A stretch of DNA of 37,611 bases from Chara braunii (GCA_003427395.1 BFEA01001070.1:51428-89038), one strand, 5' to 3'; counted from the stretch's first letter, positions 1 to 12,000 are shown. The notes: generated from the sequence alone by a model not told the origin. Numbers and translations are program-made.

Positions 1-1440
1 TTCACAGTAGAAACAATGCCTGGTCCTTCAGAAAACAGCCAAATAAACACAGCCCTGAGCCATTCACAGTAGAAACAATGCTCAGGCTTTGGTTGACCCG
101 GTCAAACGCATGCAAGACTGCCTTCCTCCCACCTTCCCCCAGTTCATACCTTAGTCTACTTTCAATCAGAATAAAGTAGAAACTTAGGCTTCACTCTCAC
201 ACATTCTTTCCAGTTCGTCTGAATGGTCCTGGAGAGAAAACAAAATCCTAGGGACAACGCATGCATAGGCAAACATGGGTGGTAGAAGGTTGTACAAATG
301 GAAGTGGTTTACCTGACAATTCCCTGCCTCCAGAACCTCGCCTAGGTTCCGGCACAGCTCCCGCAATCGGTGGGTGGACTCCCCACAGAGTCTTGATGCG
401 GACCTACGGGTTGCAATCCCGCCTGCCGCCTTCCTCTCGTAACCAAAGAGTAGACTTAGACNTTANAAGGGCAGATAGAGAAAAGCGTGAGACTCTCAGA
501 TCCAAGAATGGTGCTCTCAGACTCGCGGGAGAGGGCCTTGTAGTCTTGGATCGCCTGAGGGTCCCGCAATGGCGGNCAAAGACTNCTGCCGCTTGGTCAA
601 ACNGAAGCCCAGTAGCCAAATATTGAACCCTCTAACGGCCTCTNCTAGTCGCANNAATAANCTCCCCCCTTCGCAACAGACTTAGCCTTTCCGCGGTTGT
701 TCCCGGACCTTTCCTNATTAAAATGGTGCCCTTCTTTTACAGACTCGGCCACCCTACAACGTCTCGAGGCCCGACCTGCCTAGACCACTTTCCAAGACAA
801 AGGCCGTGGACCCCAAAAAAACGCAGCTCTTCCTCCCTCCGTAGTAGAACAACAACCCAATTTAGCCGGCCACCCGGTGCAATCCGCCAACCTACAGGGA
901 GCTCCGCAGCTTCTGCCGCTCTCTTTCCACCACTCTGCTCACTAAGGTGGGCAGCGTATTAATCCAGCGAGCGAGCTCCCGCCCTCCAACAGTTCGCCTT
1001 TAGCTGCTCAGCTCAGCTCAACGGGCCGCATCTAGGCCGGACANCCGAGTCCTTGGGTCCGCTGTCGCCTCCTCGCCCCCTCGTTTGTCGTCATTAACGC
1101 ACAAATGCACCTGGCTGTTCCTACAGTCTGGTTCGGCTAGAGATCTTGGGCCAAGAGAGACTGCATCAGCGATCACGGCCACAATTTCAGTCAAGTCCGT
1201 GAGGAAACAGAACACGGCTCTGACCTCGACGAAGCTGGCGAACGTAACAGCAACCGCTACAGGATATGGGCACAGTGGTCAGCGCCACGACCATAAGGGA
1301 CTGCCTGATCACGCCGAACAGCCAGCGGAGTATTTTCGGTTTTGGGGAGTCAAGCGGCTTTGCAAGGCCAGAGTAAATTTCCCACTAGAACCAGGCCAGG
1401 TATTCCATTCGCACAGTAAATATAAAAACAGAAAGAACGA
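1..1440. other. No supported gene; unassigned unique-looking DNA
   Basis: I find no recognisable protein, RNA or mobile element here. The open frames are short (at most about 120 codons), overlap on both strands and contain ambiguous bases (cluster at 462-717). A 20-bp direct repeat (ATTCACAGTAGAAACAATGC, the first copy clipped at the window edge) occurs at 1-19 and 63-82. The moderately GC-rich part at 720-1300 has long frames that look like a by-product of few stop codons. Confidence 0.6.
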
Positions 1441-1460
1441 AAAATAAAAGTAAACAGAAA

Positions 1461-1637
1461 TCAATGAATCTACCCCCGAATCATGGGTAGGTTCATTCCC
1501 ACGATTTGACCCTCCTTTTATCGATCAGTTCCCTTCCTGCAGAGTTCTTTCTTGCTTTCATCCCCTCCTTTACTCCTTCCATCGATAGGACGAGCAAAAT
1601 CAAAATGATTCTACCCTTAGTATGCGGGTAGGTTCAT
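1461..1637. repeat. Two hairpin-bearing repeats (TACCC/GGGTA stems)
   Basis: Two copies of the same stem-loop occur about 140 bp apart. The left arms are ATGAATCTACCC (about 1462-1473) and ATGATTCTACCC (about 1604-1615). The right arm is GGGTAGGTTCAT in both. The loops differ completely (CCGAATCAT and TTAGTATGC), so stems are retained while loops drift. The spacing is close to that of the hairpin repeats that follow at 1826-2340, so these may be diverged members of one tandem family. Confidence 0.55.
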
Positions 1638-1825
1638 TCTATATCTAACCTGCCATTTCCCCGGGCGCAGCCTATGTTCCACATGACGCAAAATCTACAC
1701 CTGCTCCCCCAAATATGACTTCCCTATCCTGCTCGCAGCTCCCCCAAACCCCCATATAGACGCTTTGGCCCTTCAAATCTGCTTAAAAGTGAGCGAGGTA
1801 AGATCACTCCCTCTTTCTTCTTCCA

Positions 1826-2340
1826 TAGCTCTACGCAGCCCTTCTCCCATCTAACTCCTAACTCGCTAACCCATTACAAAAGCTAGCGATGGAATCCGTC
1901 TCGCCTTGTCCCAAAACCGCTAGATCGACTCTCCTCTCGCTCGATTTCGCTAGGAAACGAGCGAGATAGTTGATTTTTACTTTCGGCCATATCCACCTCC
2001 GAGCACCTCCGCGCACTGTATTTCCCTACTAACTTTTATTCTACTAACTCTTTCACCAATCTTACTACATATTTGGATTCGCCTACCTCAAAAACACTAA
2101 TCTACTATCTTTTTTCACTCGATTCCATTAAGAATCGAGTGAAATCTCGATTTTTCACTCCTTACCTTCTCTCCTCCCCGCCATAGCTCCGCGCATCAAT
2201 CTCTGTACTAACCTCTATTTCTCTGACTTGTTTCCTAAAACTTACATCATAGACTGGTTCGCCCAATCGTTAAACCCCGACCCAGTATCTTTCCCCGCTC
2301 GTTTCTGTTAGGAAACGAGCATACTATAGCTCCTGCCATA
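1826..2340. repeat. About 175-bp tandem repeats, each ending in a stem-loop
   Basis: Three diverged units run approximately 1826-1985, 1986-2178 and 2181-2335. Each opens with a 'ccata-tc-ac/gctc-c-gcgca' segment, continues through 'tactaac...' pyrimidine-rich sequence and ends with a hairpin. The stems are CTCGCTCG(A)TTTC/GAAACGAGCGAG (near 1936-1966), TTTCACTCGATTC/GAATCGAGTGAAA (near 2115-2147) and GCTCGTTTC/GAAACGAGC (near 2297-2320). Loops are 5-6 nt and similar (GCTAG, CATTAA, TGTTAG). Stem bases differ between units but pairing is kept, which is direct evidence for selection on, or inheritance of, a folded structure. Family identity is unknown. Confidence 0.6.
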
Positions 2341-2354
2341 ACCCCCTTTCCTTG

Positions 2355-2390
2355 AATGAATCCGGCGCAAAAACGCGCCCGGATTCATCC
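2355..2390. repeat. Inverted repeat ATGAATCCGG/CCGGATTCAT
   Basis: Perfect 10-bp arms surround a short GC/A-rich centre that can extend the stem (CGC...GCG with an A5 loop). It lies just beyond the hairpin tandem array and may be its terminal member or an independent inverted repeat. Confidence 0.6.
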
Positions 2391-2886
2391 CCCCCTTCTT
2401 ACTTCTTCCCTGCTGCCCTGCCTGCGTCCGTCCCAGCGCNCGTCTCACACCGGCTGCTTCGCCTGCCCCGTAGTCGGCCTGTCTCGGCCAGCGCAGTTCC
2501 CGATATCGCAGCAGCCCGGTCGTCGCCCCACAGTCATAGCGCCTGTCCCTCTCCGTTGCTGTCCTGTCGTCCTTGGCTCCCCGCTACTCCGACATTCCCG
2601 TCCTCCAACGATGCCTGCACCTGGCGCAAAAAGCGTCCAGGTCCTTTTCGTCTTCCCGTTCCTTCCCGTAGGTCGACCCCCGCTCCGTTCGAGCGGTACT
2701 AGACTNCGGGCCAGCCAGGACACCGCCACAGCGTCACCCACCGGTCTGCGCCGTCTCCGAGGGGGACTGCGAATGAACCCAACTACTTGACGACTCGATT
2801 AGTCTTCGCCCCTATACCCAAGTCCGACGAGCGGTGAGCCCGCCCGGTAACTTTGTCGACACCCCGACCACGCGGCCTTTGTCAAT
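2391..2886. other. GC-rich stretch, no supported gene
   Basis: Several frames are open at once on both strands because the sequence is GC-rich and pyrimidine-biased, so length alone does not support a gene. Two Ns are present (2440, 2706). Nothing is recognisable. It abuts the left edge of the 6-kb duplicated unit. Confidence 0.5.
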
Positions 2887-3580
2887 CGAGGCACACCTTC
2901 AAGGCCCTCGACTGTCGCGATAACCATCAGATCCGGCGTCTCGTCCAGGTCCACGGCACGCTGGAGCAAAGCAAAAAAAATAAAAATAAAAAATAAAAAC
3001 ACGACATTAAAGCAAATGATCCTAGAAAACGCCCCCACCAGTCGGGCACCGCCTAATGGCAGAACCAAGGGGGATAGCCCCGCCTGGTCCCTTTACGCCA
3101 TTCTGATATTCCCGCGTCGCCGCCGCTCGATCTCGATCCCTGAATTTCCCAAATAGAAGTCCGATGTCGTAACCGCTAAGACCAGGCCCGAGTCTGGGTT
3201 CGGCCCTGACGGACGCCTAAATAAACGGCCACCGCGCAACGCGCCAAGCCACCGGGACACCTTCAAAAGTCATACTATCGTCGATGCCGTTGTCGGGGTC
3301 GTTTCCCCGCACGCGCGCTCGCCTCAATCAAGCGTACCAATCAACCAAAAATATCCCTGGTTCTTGCTTAATCAAATATAAATAGATATTAATAATACCA
3401 TTAAACAAATGACTAATGATCAATAGCAGAAAGGAATCACGTGCGCCTTAAACCTGCGCGCCCACACACTCTCTACGCTAGTCAAGCATCCTGTCAACGT
3501 AAATTACAGACGCGGCCGCGCCTAGCGCGGTATACTTAAACTCTAGATTAAAACTATTTTCTGTCACTTACAAAACCAGG

Positions 3581-3606
3581 GCGGATACCCTTGTAAGGGT
3601 ATTCGC
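3581..3606. repeat. Stem-loop GCGGATACCC/GGGTATTCGC
   Basis: Ten-base arms (one G-T wobble) flank the loop TTGTAA. A closely related hairpin occurs at 24053-24080 and 29583-29610, at the start of the long direct repeats. The second copy of this one is at 9723-9748. Confidence 0.6.
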
Positions 3607-4541
3607 ACCGACATCGTGTCACACTTTCGTATCAAATCTCGTCGTCGCTCGCTGGTCAATTCTGAGTCTGATGTGGAGGGTGTCAGCCGCGTGGCTCTTT
3701 CCTTATGCTCGTCCTCACTCTGTATTCGGTAGTGGAAGTCCTTTGCTTAAAGGGGAGCAATATTAAGTAGGGTGAAAAGTGCGTGTCGATAATAACAAAC
3801 CCCGCCTCTACGAACCGTGAACAACGGTTTGTCGGTGGGAAGTAGTATCGTCCGCCGATCTGTGCGACAGCTTCTCGTACGCCCCACTCGCATACACGTG
3901 TTCTTTCCTCGTTGTAAGGAAAAGGCCGTATTCATACGGGAGGTACGGGAGGCTGACGCGCGATCGAAGGGTGCTTGTCAGTCCACATGTCAATCAATTG
4001 CAAAAACTCAGAGACGTCATCAAGGAGAAACACTCACGCACTCTCCAATCAATCCTTTTCAATACGAGGGAGAGAGAAAAAAAAAAAAAAAACTCTCATT
4101 AGCTCGATCATGCATGTAAGCAAGGGACCGACCTGCGACTCGGGTTTCCGTAAACCACCGCGGTGTTAATCCCAGGCGCCTTATTTCTCGAGGCTGCCCT
4201 GTAGATTGGTTGCAGATGTCGTGCAGCATAAGGCAGATGGCATGCGCAGGGCATTCAGAACTACAAATCTAAACACTCTTACATTCTCGGACAAAATCCC
4301 AGCAACAATCGTCTAATCTACGCAAAACGACTCATACCTCCATACATACATTCACTGTGGAAGGTGCGAAAATGAGGTATGCACAAGGATGAAAGATGGA
4401 TCGCTGAATAATACACACACATCCACCGTTCATAAGACAAGAAGACGGGGTTCTTGCATAGGGGGACTATCCAGGAAACTAATAGAAGAGTTTTGGAAGA
4501 AGTTCTTTTACACAAGAATAGCATGCAGACTCGTTCTCATT

Positions 4542-4562
4542 AGAGAGAGAGAGAGAGAGAGA
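4542..4562. repeat. GA microsatellite
   Basis: An uninterrupted AG/GA run of about ten units within copy A; identical at 10684-10704 in copy B. Confidence 0.9.
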
Positions 4563-5973
4563 CATCGGGACATATCATCATTCAAAGATAGAGGCGAGAG
4601 AGGGAGGGATGTCGAGATAGAAGAGGACAAGATCCGAGAAGAGGAAGTTCGACGTTGCCGCCGTACACTCACGCCAGAGACAAAGATCCGCAACAACAAA
4701 GGCGCATTCGCCGTGAATTCCAATATGGCCCCAGGCCAATCACTCACTCAACTCCAATCATCGATCCTCATACCCGCACCGACGATCCCGGTCGCCGCGT
4801 GCCACTCCCACCACTGCAATCGTCACCCCGCCGACGTAAATTCGACACGGCTTGCCCAGATCCCACATTCCGTCGTGGCGATCAAGCGCGCAACCGATCA
4901 GCCTATCGTGAGCCCGACAGGACTTTCCGACTCGCATCAAACACTCTACCTAGCCACTGCTTCCCGGAAGCTGGCTCAGGAGTCGAGAACGTATGAGAGC
5001 TTTGCGGACGCGCTTGTGGATTTTATAGTTGCCACAAGACAGACAGAAGGGGGAGAAAGCGAAGGGAAAGTTGAGGTGTAAGAGGAGAAGCAGGAGGAGA
5101 AGACTTTGAGAAGAGTGATCCGTGAAAGCCATGTTGATCCCTCGAAACTCAAGGTTCAACCAATCAGATTCGCCGCGCAATAGGAAGATCCTATTGATCC
5201 ACGCACCTGATTGGCGAGCAGGAGTTATCGAAGGATCGACCGGGCGTCGTGTGCTGAACTCAGAGGGTAAGAAGAGAAAAGGCGCGAGAAGTAGCGCAAG
5301 ACGGGTCCAAGATTCATATGATCAAGAAAGGGAAAATGGGCGCTCAAAGAGCAGAGCGGCAGAGAAAGAGAGAGAGGGAGGAAAACAGTTACGAGGAGAG
5401 AGGAAGAGGAGGGGGAAGGAAAAAGGAGCGCAGGAAAGAGTGATGCGGGGGACAGAGAGGAGAAAGTCTTGCATGCGCGGCGCCGTCAACAACAAAGAGA
5501 GAAAAAAGGCACTGAAACAGTTACAGTTTGCCTATGTCCTAAACCAATTCAAAATTGAAATCACCATATCGGCGCGCAAAAGAGTGACGTGGGAAAAGAA
5601 AGTCCTACGCCTATTCGTATCCCCACAAAATTCCGAGAGTTTTCCCCAACATGACCAAGAACATTCACACACAAAAAGGACACGTCGAAGTTCTGCTTAT
5701 CCCGGAATTCCCAACTGCTGGACCCAATTCCCAGTGCGCTCGCTAAGGCGCACGTAAATTCCTATGTATTTCCCGAATCGCGAAAAGAAAAAGCAGAACC
5801 CCGGACCCAAAAGAAAGAAAGCTTCCGAAAGATGGGGGCCCAAAAACGCGGCACGTGAAATCAAGAAAACGAAAACGGGGTTTTTATGGGGTTGATATGA
5901 TACAAGCGAAAAGGGTACGAAAGATAGCATGGGTTCGGGAAGTGGTTGGTCACAAACGTCTATGTTGCATAAC

Positions 5974-6076
5974 GTACACGTACAGGGCCTTTCCATACGA
6001 AACGTACAGGTAATATCTGTACTAGATGTGTACGGGAATCTGTATGGGAATCTGTACGTCTTGTACGCCCCTGTAC
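5974..6076. promoter_or_regulatory. Cluster of eight GTAC motifs
   Basis: GTAC starts at 5974, 5980, 6004, 6019, 6030, 6054, 6063 and 6073. Several sit in CGTACA or TGTACG contexts. GTAC is the core recognised by plant and green-algal SBP-domain transcription factors (SPL family; CRR1 in Chlamydomonas copper response). No gene is evident close by, so a regulatory role is inference; a degenerate short tandem repeat is the alternative. The copy B equivalent is 12116-12218. Confidence 0.3.
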
Positions 6077-6247
6077 GAAGAAAAAAAAAAGTCATCACAG
6101 AAATCCGAAGACAGCATATGTGATGCAACAACACAAAACAAGCAACAGTTGGGTGAACATCATTTGCAGATCCTTATTAGGTTATGAGGGGAAAAAAAAC
6201 AATATTGGGTTAAAAAAAAAAAAAAAAAGGTCGTATGTGGCCCTTAG

Positions 6248-6283
6248 CGTACGAGTACAAAAGTATGAATCCGTACTCGTACG
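6248..6283. repeat. Perfect inverted repeat CGTACGAGTAC/GTACTCGTACG
   Basis: Eleven-base perfect arms (6248-6258 and 6273-6283) flank a 14-nt loop and add four more GTAC cores about 170 bp after the GTAC cluster. An A-rich run precedes it. It recurs at 12390-12425. Confidence 0.85.
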
Positions 6284-7152
6284 AGGGTGCGCACAAGCAG
6301 CAACGCCGGTCTAACGTGGTAAATCTCGACTCCATACATGAGTCCCGGCTCACTCCCTCCTCCTTAATCAAAATGCAAGTTCAGGGACACAACGTTGTTA
6401 ATCACAGAATTGTCACAGGGACAAAATGGCTATGGCCGGGTAGCAAAGAGATTGGGTGACGTGTGAAGACGCATGCGACCGATGTCTCTGGTTGTCGGCA
6501 ACCAGCCTAATGCAACACAGGACCAATCGCCACGTGGCACTCGCGCGCGAGAGGGGAGAGAGGGAAAAGTCGGCCACGATCCCCAACCTCACACGTAGTG
6601 CCGAGATAGGCAAGGGTCGGGTAAAAAAAAAGGAAATCAACAGACTCATGCATTCAGGCAGACGTTTGAGGCCCCCACACTCCCAGAGTTGCGCCCACAT
6701 GCGCCTTACACCCGTGACCTCATTCCACATCTATACATCCATCTATCTTGAACAACAAAGCATTCAACAGCCATAGACCCTCCTAACCAACATTATGCAT
6801 GCGACTTAGTCTACTGCACACACCACACTTGGCTGGAGCAGCGCTAGGTTGGAGCAGCACTGCTGGGAAAGGAGCAAGGACAGAAGGAGGAAGAATACCA
6901 GGACTAGGAACGGGGAGCTCCAGAGGTACGTACCTGGCTATGGTCGTTTCCATCTTTATCACCTTGGTGGACGCTGCAGCAAGAGGGCCCCAGCAGGGGT
7001 TAGAGCTACACCAAGAAGCTTCGAGGCAGAGTCAGGCACGGTGGCCTGAGCTAGAGCAGCCATAGCTTCTTGAGTTGTCTTCTGCACATGAGAGCAAGGC
7101 CCTAGCAGTCCGCCATAGCCTAGGCTTTCAAGAAGAGGAAGGAGAAGGGTGG

Positions 7153-7164
7153 CCATAGCTATGG
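7153..7164. repeat. 12-bp palindrome CCATAGCTATGG
   Basis: A perfect palindrome. Half-site CCATAG also occurs nearby around 7062 and 7114, and another 12-bp palindrome AGGTACGTACCT lies at 6924-6935. Both recur in copy B at +6142. No function is assigned. Confidence 0.7.
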
Positions 7165-8124
7165 TGGACCTCATATGATACCTGCACTAGAAGAGGGATT
7201 CCGACATCTATTCTGGTTCGGCCATTTAACATTATTTGTATTATTTCTTGTTTGAAAAAGAGAGGAGGAGATAAGGAGGAGGAGAGTGGTTGGCGAAGAA
7301 GAAGAGCATTATCATTGGTCTATGCTGGTGTACTTCATCTTCTTCTTCTTTCTTTCTTCTTGTTCGTCTTCTTTTCCTCTCTCTCCTCTCAAGCTCAGTC
7401 ATTTCGTTTTGCAATTTGACGGCATACTACTTTTTGATGACTGTGTACTTTGAAATTGGCCAGGATCATCACACTACTGTTGAGGAAAAGTGGAATGCAT
7501 AAGGTCTTATTCAATGTCCACCCAGATTTTTGGATTGCGAAACTATACTCACGTTGATCATAAATGTCCACAAGCTCTATTTCTAGGTATAATTCGGAAA
7601 ATGAGAATGCACCTATTATTGATTGGCCCATAAATTAGTGCTTATGGATACCGCCTCCAATCACGGAACCCAAGCATCTGGAAAACTGAAAGGTGGTCCA
7701 TCTGAAAATCTCATTGTCATACTGTGGCTGCCCAGCTGTGTGAAAAGTACACACACACTGGAGATTGGAGTGGGACTAGGATCGGGCTTCCGCAACTCCA
7801 GATAATACTCAAAGCCTCGAAAATCTGATGCCGTCGTCCATACTGAGCTGTATGAAAGGTCATCACTCCCAATGTAGATCAGTAAAAAGAGAACCTGAAA
7901 TTCAGATTGACCAAACCACCGCCATCCATCTTTCAGCAGCCAGCAAGGGCTCCACACATTGATCCAGACATTGGACATGCAAAGCTCACATCACAACACT
8001 CAAGACTCCACAGGAAAAAGACATCCCAAAAAGACAGATTCAGCGAATATTCAAAAAAGAGCAAAGCCAAGGAGGAGAAAGGAAAGCAGGAAAGAAGAAG
8101 AAGAATGAAGAACCAAAGGAAACA

Positions 8125-8130
<6 letters not shown>

Positions 8131-8170
<40 letters not shown>

Positions 8171-8219
8171 AAGAAGAAGAAGAAGAAGAAGAAGAATGAG
8201 AAGAAGAAGAAGAAGAAGA
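8131..8219. repeat. GTA then GAA trinucleotide tract
   Basis: (GTA)n at 8131-8170 passes directly into (GAA)n at 8169-8219 with one interruption. Identical at 14273-14361 in copy B. Confidence 0.9.
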
Positions 8220-8508
8220 GGACGATGACTATGGCGGAAAGAAAAGGCCCTGGGAAAGAGAAAGAGAATCCTCGTCTATCCCGAAAGTCTTGGATAGGTA
8301 ATTCGATTTAATCATGTGTAACTTCCTACCGAAGTCCAAGCAAGGCATTGCAAAATGTGTGCAAAGGGGGAAGAGGACCTCACTTTCTCTGTTAATATAT
8401 CAGACCCGCACTATTATCGCATGAAGACGCTATCTAAGGTTGATGATAATCTCTGGTTAAAAGATGAGACTGGAACTCGGGCAAAGACCGGTTTTCGACC
8501 AGGTGTTT

Positions 8509-8676
8509 CAAATTGGGCAGGGCTTTGACAGGGACAGGGTTCGAATGGATCAAATTGGGCAGGGCTTTGACAGGGACAGGGTTTGAATGGATCAAATTGG
8601 GCAGGGNTTTGACAGGGACAGGGTTTGAATGGATCAAATTGGGCAGGGCTTTGACAGGGACAGGGTTTGAATGGAT
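8509..8676. repeat. 42-bp minisatellite, four units
   Basis: Units start at 8509, 8551, 8593 and 8635 and are nearly identical. Unit 1 contains GGTTCGAATGG; units 2-4 have GGTTTGAATGG, a CpG to TpG change. Because 42 is divisible by 3, the minus strand reads as a 14-residue repeat with motif NPVPVK. This is a short frame with no further support as a gene. The N at 8607 is in unit 3. Copy B is at 14651-14818. Confidence 0.9.
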
Positions 8677-8886
8677 CGAGGATTCATGAATGGATCGGGA
8701 CTTATAGGCAGGCGGGAACGTGTTTTTGTATATTTAGTGGTGTTGATGGGATTGTCTGTTGCTCGCTGTGTTACCAACTTACTAGCCTGTCGGCCCGGGT
8801 TGCCTCAGATTGGACCGGGTGGCCCGGCCAGGCCAGGTCCGCGCAAAGGTCGGTCAAGGTCCCAGGCAATCCCAGCGCAAAAAAAA

Positions 8887-8918
8887 GCAGAAACAAAAAA
8901 AAAAAAAAAAAAAAAAAA

Positions 8919-8949
<31 letters not shown>

Positions 8950-9028
8950 TTGAAAAAAGTTCAAAAAACACAGGTGGTCAAAAAAACGAAAGGCGGGAGG
9001 GGAGAGCACAGGGAACAAATAAAAAGAN
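8887..9028. other. A-rich junction between the two 6-kb copies
   Basis: 142 bp of A-rich sequence with poly-A runs broken by TTT, CAAAAAGTTG-like words and a G-rich segment, ending in an N at 9028. Lysine-rich and phenylalanine-rich frames across it are artefacts of base composition. Confidence 0.8.
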
Positions 9029-12000
9029 CGAGGCACACCTTCAAGGCCCTCGACTGTCGCGATAACCATCAGATCCGGCGTCTCGTCCAGGTCCACGGCA
9101 CGCTGGAGCAAAGCAAAAAAAATAAAAATAAAAAATAAAAACACGACATTAAAGCAAATGATCCTAGAAAACGCCCCCACCAGTCGGGCACCGCCNAANG
9201 GCAGAACCAAGGGGGATAGCCCCGCCNGGTCCCTTTACGCCATTCTGATATTCCCGCGTCGCCGNCGCTCGATCTCGATCCCTGAATNTCCCAAATAGAA
9301 GTCCGATGTCGTAACCNCTAANACNAGGCCCNAGTCTGGGTTCGGCCCTGACGGACGCCTAAATAAACGGCCACCNCGCAACGNGCCAAGCCACCNGGAC
9401 ACCTTCAAAAGTCATACTATCGTCGATGCCGTTGTCGGGGTCGTTTCCCCGCACGCGCGCTCGCCTCANTCAAGCGTACCAATCAACCAAAAATATCCCT
9501 GGTTCTTGCTTAATCAAATATAAATAGATATTAATAATACCATTAAACAAATGACTAATGATCAATAGCAGAAAGGAATCACGTGCGCCTTAAACCTGCG
9601 CGCCCACACACTCTCTACGCTAGTCAAGCATCCTGTCAACGTAAATTACAGACGCGGCCGCGCCTAGCGCGGTATACTTAAACTCTAGATTAAAACTATT
9701 TTCTGTCACTTACAAAACCAGGGCGGATACCCTTGTAAGGGTATTCGCACCGACATCGTGTCACACTTTCGTATCAAATCTCGTCGTCGCTCGCTGGTCA
9801 ATTCTGAGTCTGATGTGGAGGGTGTCAGCCGCGTGGCTCTTTCCTTATGCTCGTCCTCACTCTGTATTCGGTAGTGGAAGTCCTTTGCTTAAAGGGGAGC
9901 AATATTAAGTAGGGTGAAAAGTGCGTGTCGATAATAACAAACCCCGCCTCTACGAACCGTGAACAACGGTTTGTCGGTGGGAAGTAGTATCGTCCGCCGA
10001 TCTGTGCGACAGCTTCTCGTACGCCCCACTCGCATACACGTGTTCTTTCCTCGTTGTAAGGAAAAGGCCGTATTCATACGGGAGGTACGGGAGGCTGACG
10101 CGCGATCGAAGGGTGCTTGTCAGTCCACATGTCAATCAATTGCAAAAACTCAGAGACGTCATCAAGGAGAAACACTCACGCACTCTCCAATCAATCCTTT
10201 TCAATACGAGGGAGAGAGAAAAAAAAAAAAAAAACTCTCATTAGCTCGATCATGCATGTAAGCAAGGGACCGACCTGCGACTCGGGTTTCCGTAAACCAC
10301 CGCGGTGTTAATCCCAGGCGCCTTATTTCTCGAGGCTGCCCTGTAGATTGGTTGCAGATGTCGTGCAGCATAAGGCAGATGGCATGCGCAGGGCATTCAG
10401 AACTACAAATCTAAACACTCTTACATTCTCGGACAAAATCCCAGCAACAATCGTCTAATCTACGCAAAACGACTCATACCTCCATACATACATTCACTGT
10501 GGAAGGTGCGAAAATGAGGTATGCACAAGGATGAAAGATGGATCGCTGAATAATACACACACATCCACCGTTCATAAGACAAGAAGACGGGGTTCTTGCA
10601 TAGGGGGACTATCCAGGAAACTAATAGAAGAGTTTTGGAAGAAGTTCTTTTACACAAGAATAGCATGCAGACTCGTTCTCATTAGAGAGAGAGAGAGAGA
10701 GAGACATCGGGACATATCATCATTCAAAGATAGAGGCGAGAGAGGGAGGGATGTCGAGATAGAAGAGGACAAGATCCGAGAAGAGGAAGTTCGACGTTGC
10801 CGCCGTACACTCACGCCAGAGACAAAGATCCGCAACAACAAAGGCGCATTCGCCGTGAATTCCAATATGGCCCCAGGCCAATCACTCACTCAACTCCAAT
10901 CATCGATCCTCATACCCGCACCGACGATCCCGGTCGCCGCGTGCCACTCCCACCACTGCAATCGTCACCCCGCCGACGTAAATTCGACACGGCTTGCCCA
11001 GATCCCACATTCCGTCGTGGCGATCAAGCGCGCAACCGATCAGCCTATCGTGAGCCCGACAGGACTTTCCGACTCGCATCAAACACTCTACCTAGCCACT
11101 GCTTCCCGGAAGCTGGCTCAGGAGTCGAGAACGTATGAGAGCTTTGCGGACGCGCTTGTGGATTTTATAGTTGCCACAAGACAGACAGAAGGGGGAGAAA
11201 GCGAAGGGAAAGTTGAGGTGTAAGAGGAGAAGCAGGAGGAGAAGACTTTGAGAAGAGTGATCCGTGAAAGCCATGTTGATCCCTCGAAACTCAAGGTTCA
11301 ACCAATCAGATTCGCCGCGCAATAGGAAGATCCTATTGATCCACGCACCTGATTGGCGAGCAGGAGTTATCGAAGGATCGACCGGGCGTCGTGTGCTGAA
11401 CTCAGAGGGTAAGAAGAGAAAAGGCGCGAGAAGTAGCGCAAGACGGGTCCAAGATTCATATGATCAAGAAAGGGAAAATGGGCGCTCAAAGAGCAGAGCG
11501 GCAGAGAAAGAGAGAGAGGGAGGAAAACAGTTACGAGGAGAGAGGAAGAGGAGGGGGAAGGAAAAAGGAGCGCAGGAAAGAGTGATGCGGGGGACAGAGA
11601 GGAGAAAGTCTTGCATGCGCGGCGCCGTCAACAACAAAGAGAGAAAAAAGGCACTGAAACAGTTACAGTTTGCCTATGTCCTAAACCAATTCAAAATTGA
11701 AATCACCATATCGGCGCGCAAAAGAGTGACGTGGGAAAAGAAAGTCCTACGCCTATTCGTATCCCCACAAAATTCCGAGAGTTTTCCCCAACATGACCAA
11801 GAACATTCACACACAAAAAGGACACGTCGAAGTTCTGCTTATCCCGGAATTCCCAACTGCTGGACCCAATTCCCAGTGCGCTCGCTAAGGCGCACGTAAA
11901 TTCCTATGTATTTCCCGAATCGCGAAAAGAAAAAGCAGAACCCCGGACCCAAAAGAAAGAAAGCTTCCGAAAGATGGGGGCCCAAAAACGCGGCACGTGA

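Larger units (their letters stand above)
2887..8886. repeat. 6.0-kb direct repeat, copy A
   Basis: This 6000-bp segment recurs at 9029-15028 at a constant offset of 6142 bp. No indels are seen, even in homopolymers (for example the 16-A run at 4077-4092). An ambiguous base at 8607 recurs at the matching position 14749. The unit ends in an A tract. Inside it are hairpins (3581-3606, 6248-6283), a GTAC cluster (5974-6076), GA, GTA and GAA microsatellites and a 42-bp minisatellite. The longest frames (4389-5081 and 5122-5757) run through GA-repeat and purine-rich DNA; I do not accept them as genes. Copy A may be the better-read version, because copy B has many Ns at its left end. Confidence 0.95.

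Noticed and set aside
4389-5081. 230-codon plus frame in the 6-kb unit (also 10531-11223)
   Set aside because: It starts in a GA microsatellite (Arg-Glu repeats), overlaps open frames in the other phases and on the other strand, and shows no family motif.
5122-5757. 211-codon plus frame in the 6-kb unit (also 11264-11899)
   Set aside because: The Lys/Arg/Glu-rich composition follows purine-rich DNA; no recognisable domain.
8671-9210. Lysine-rich and phenylalanine-rich frames
   Set aside because: They arise from poly-A/poly-T runs at the junction of the two 6-kb copies.
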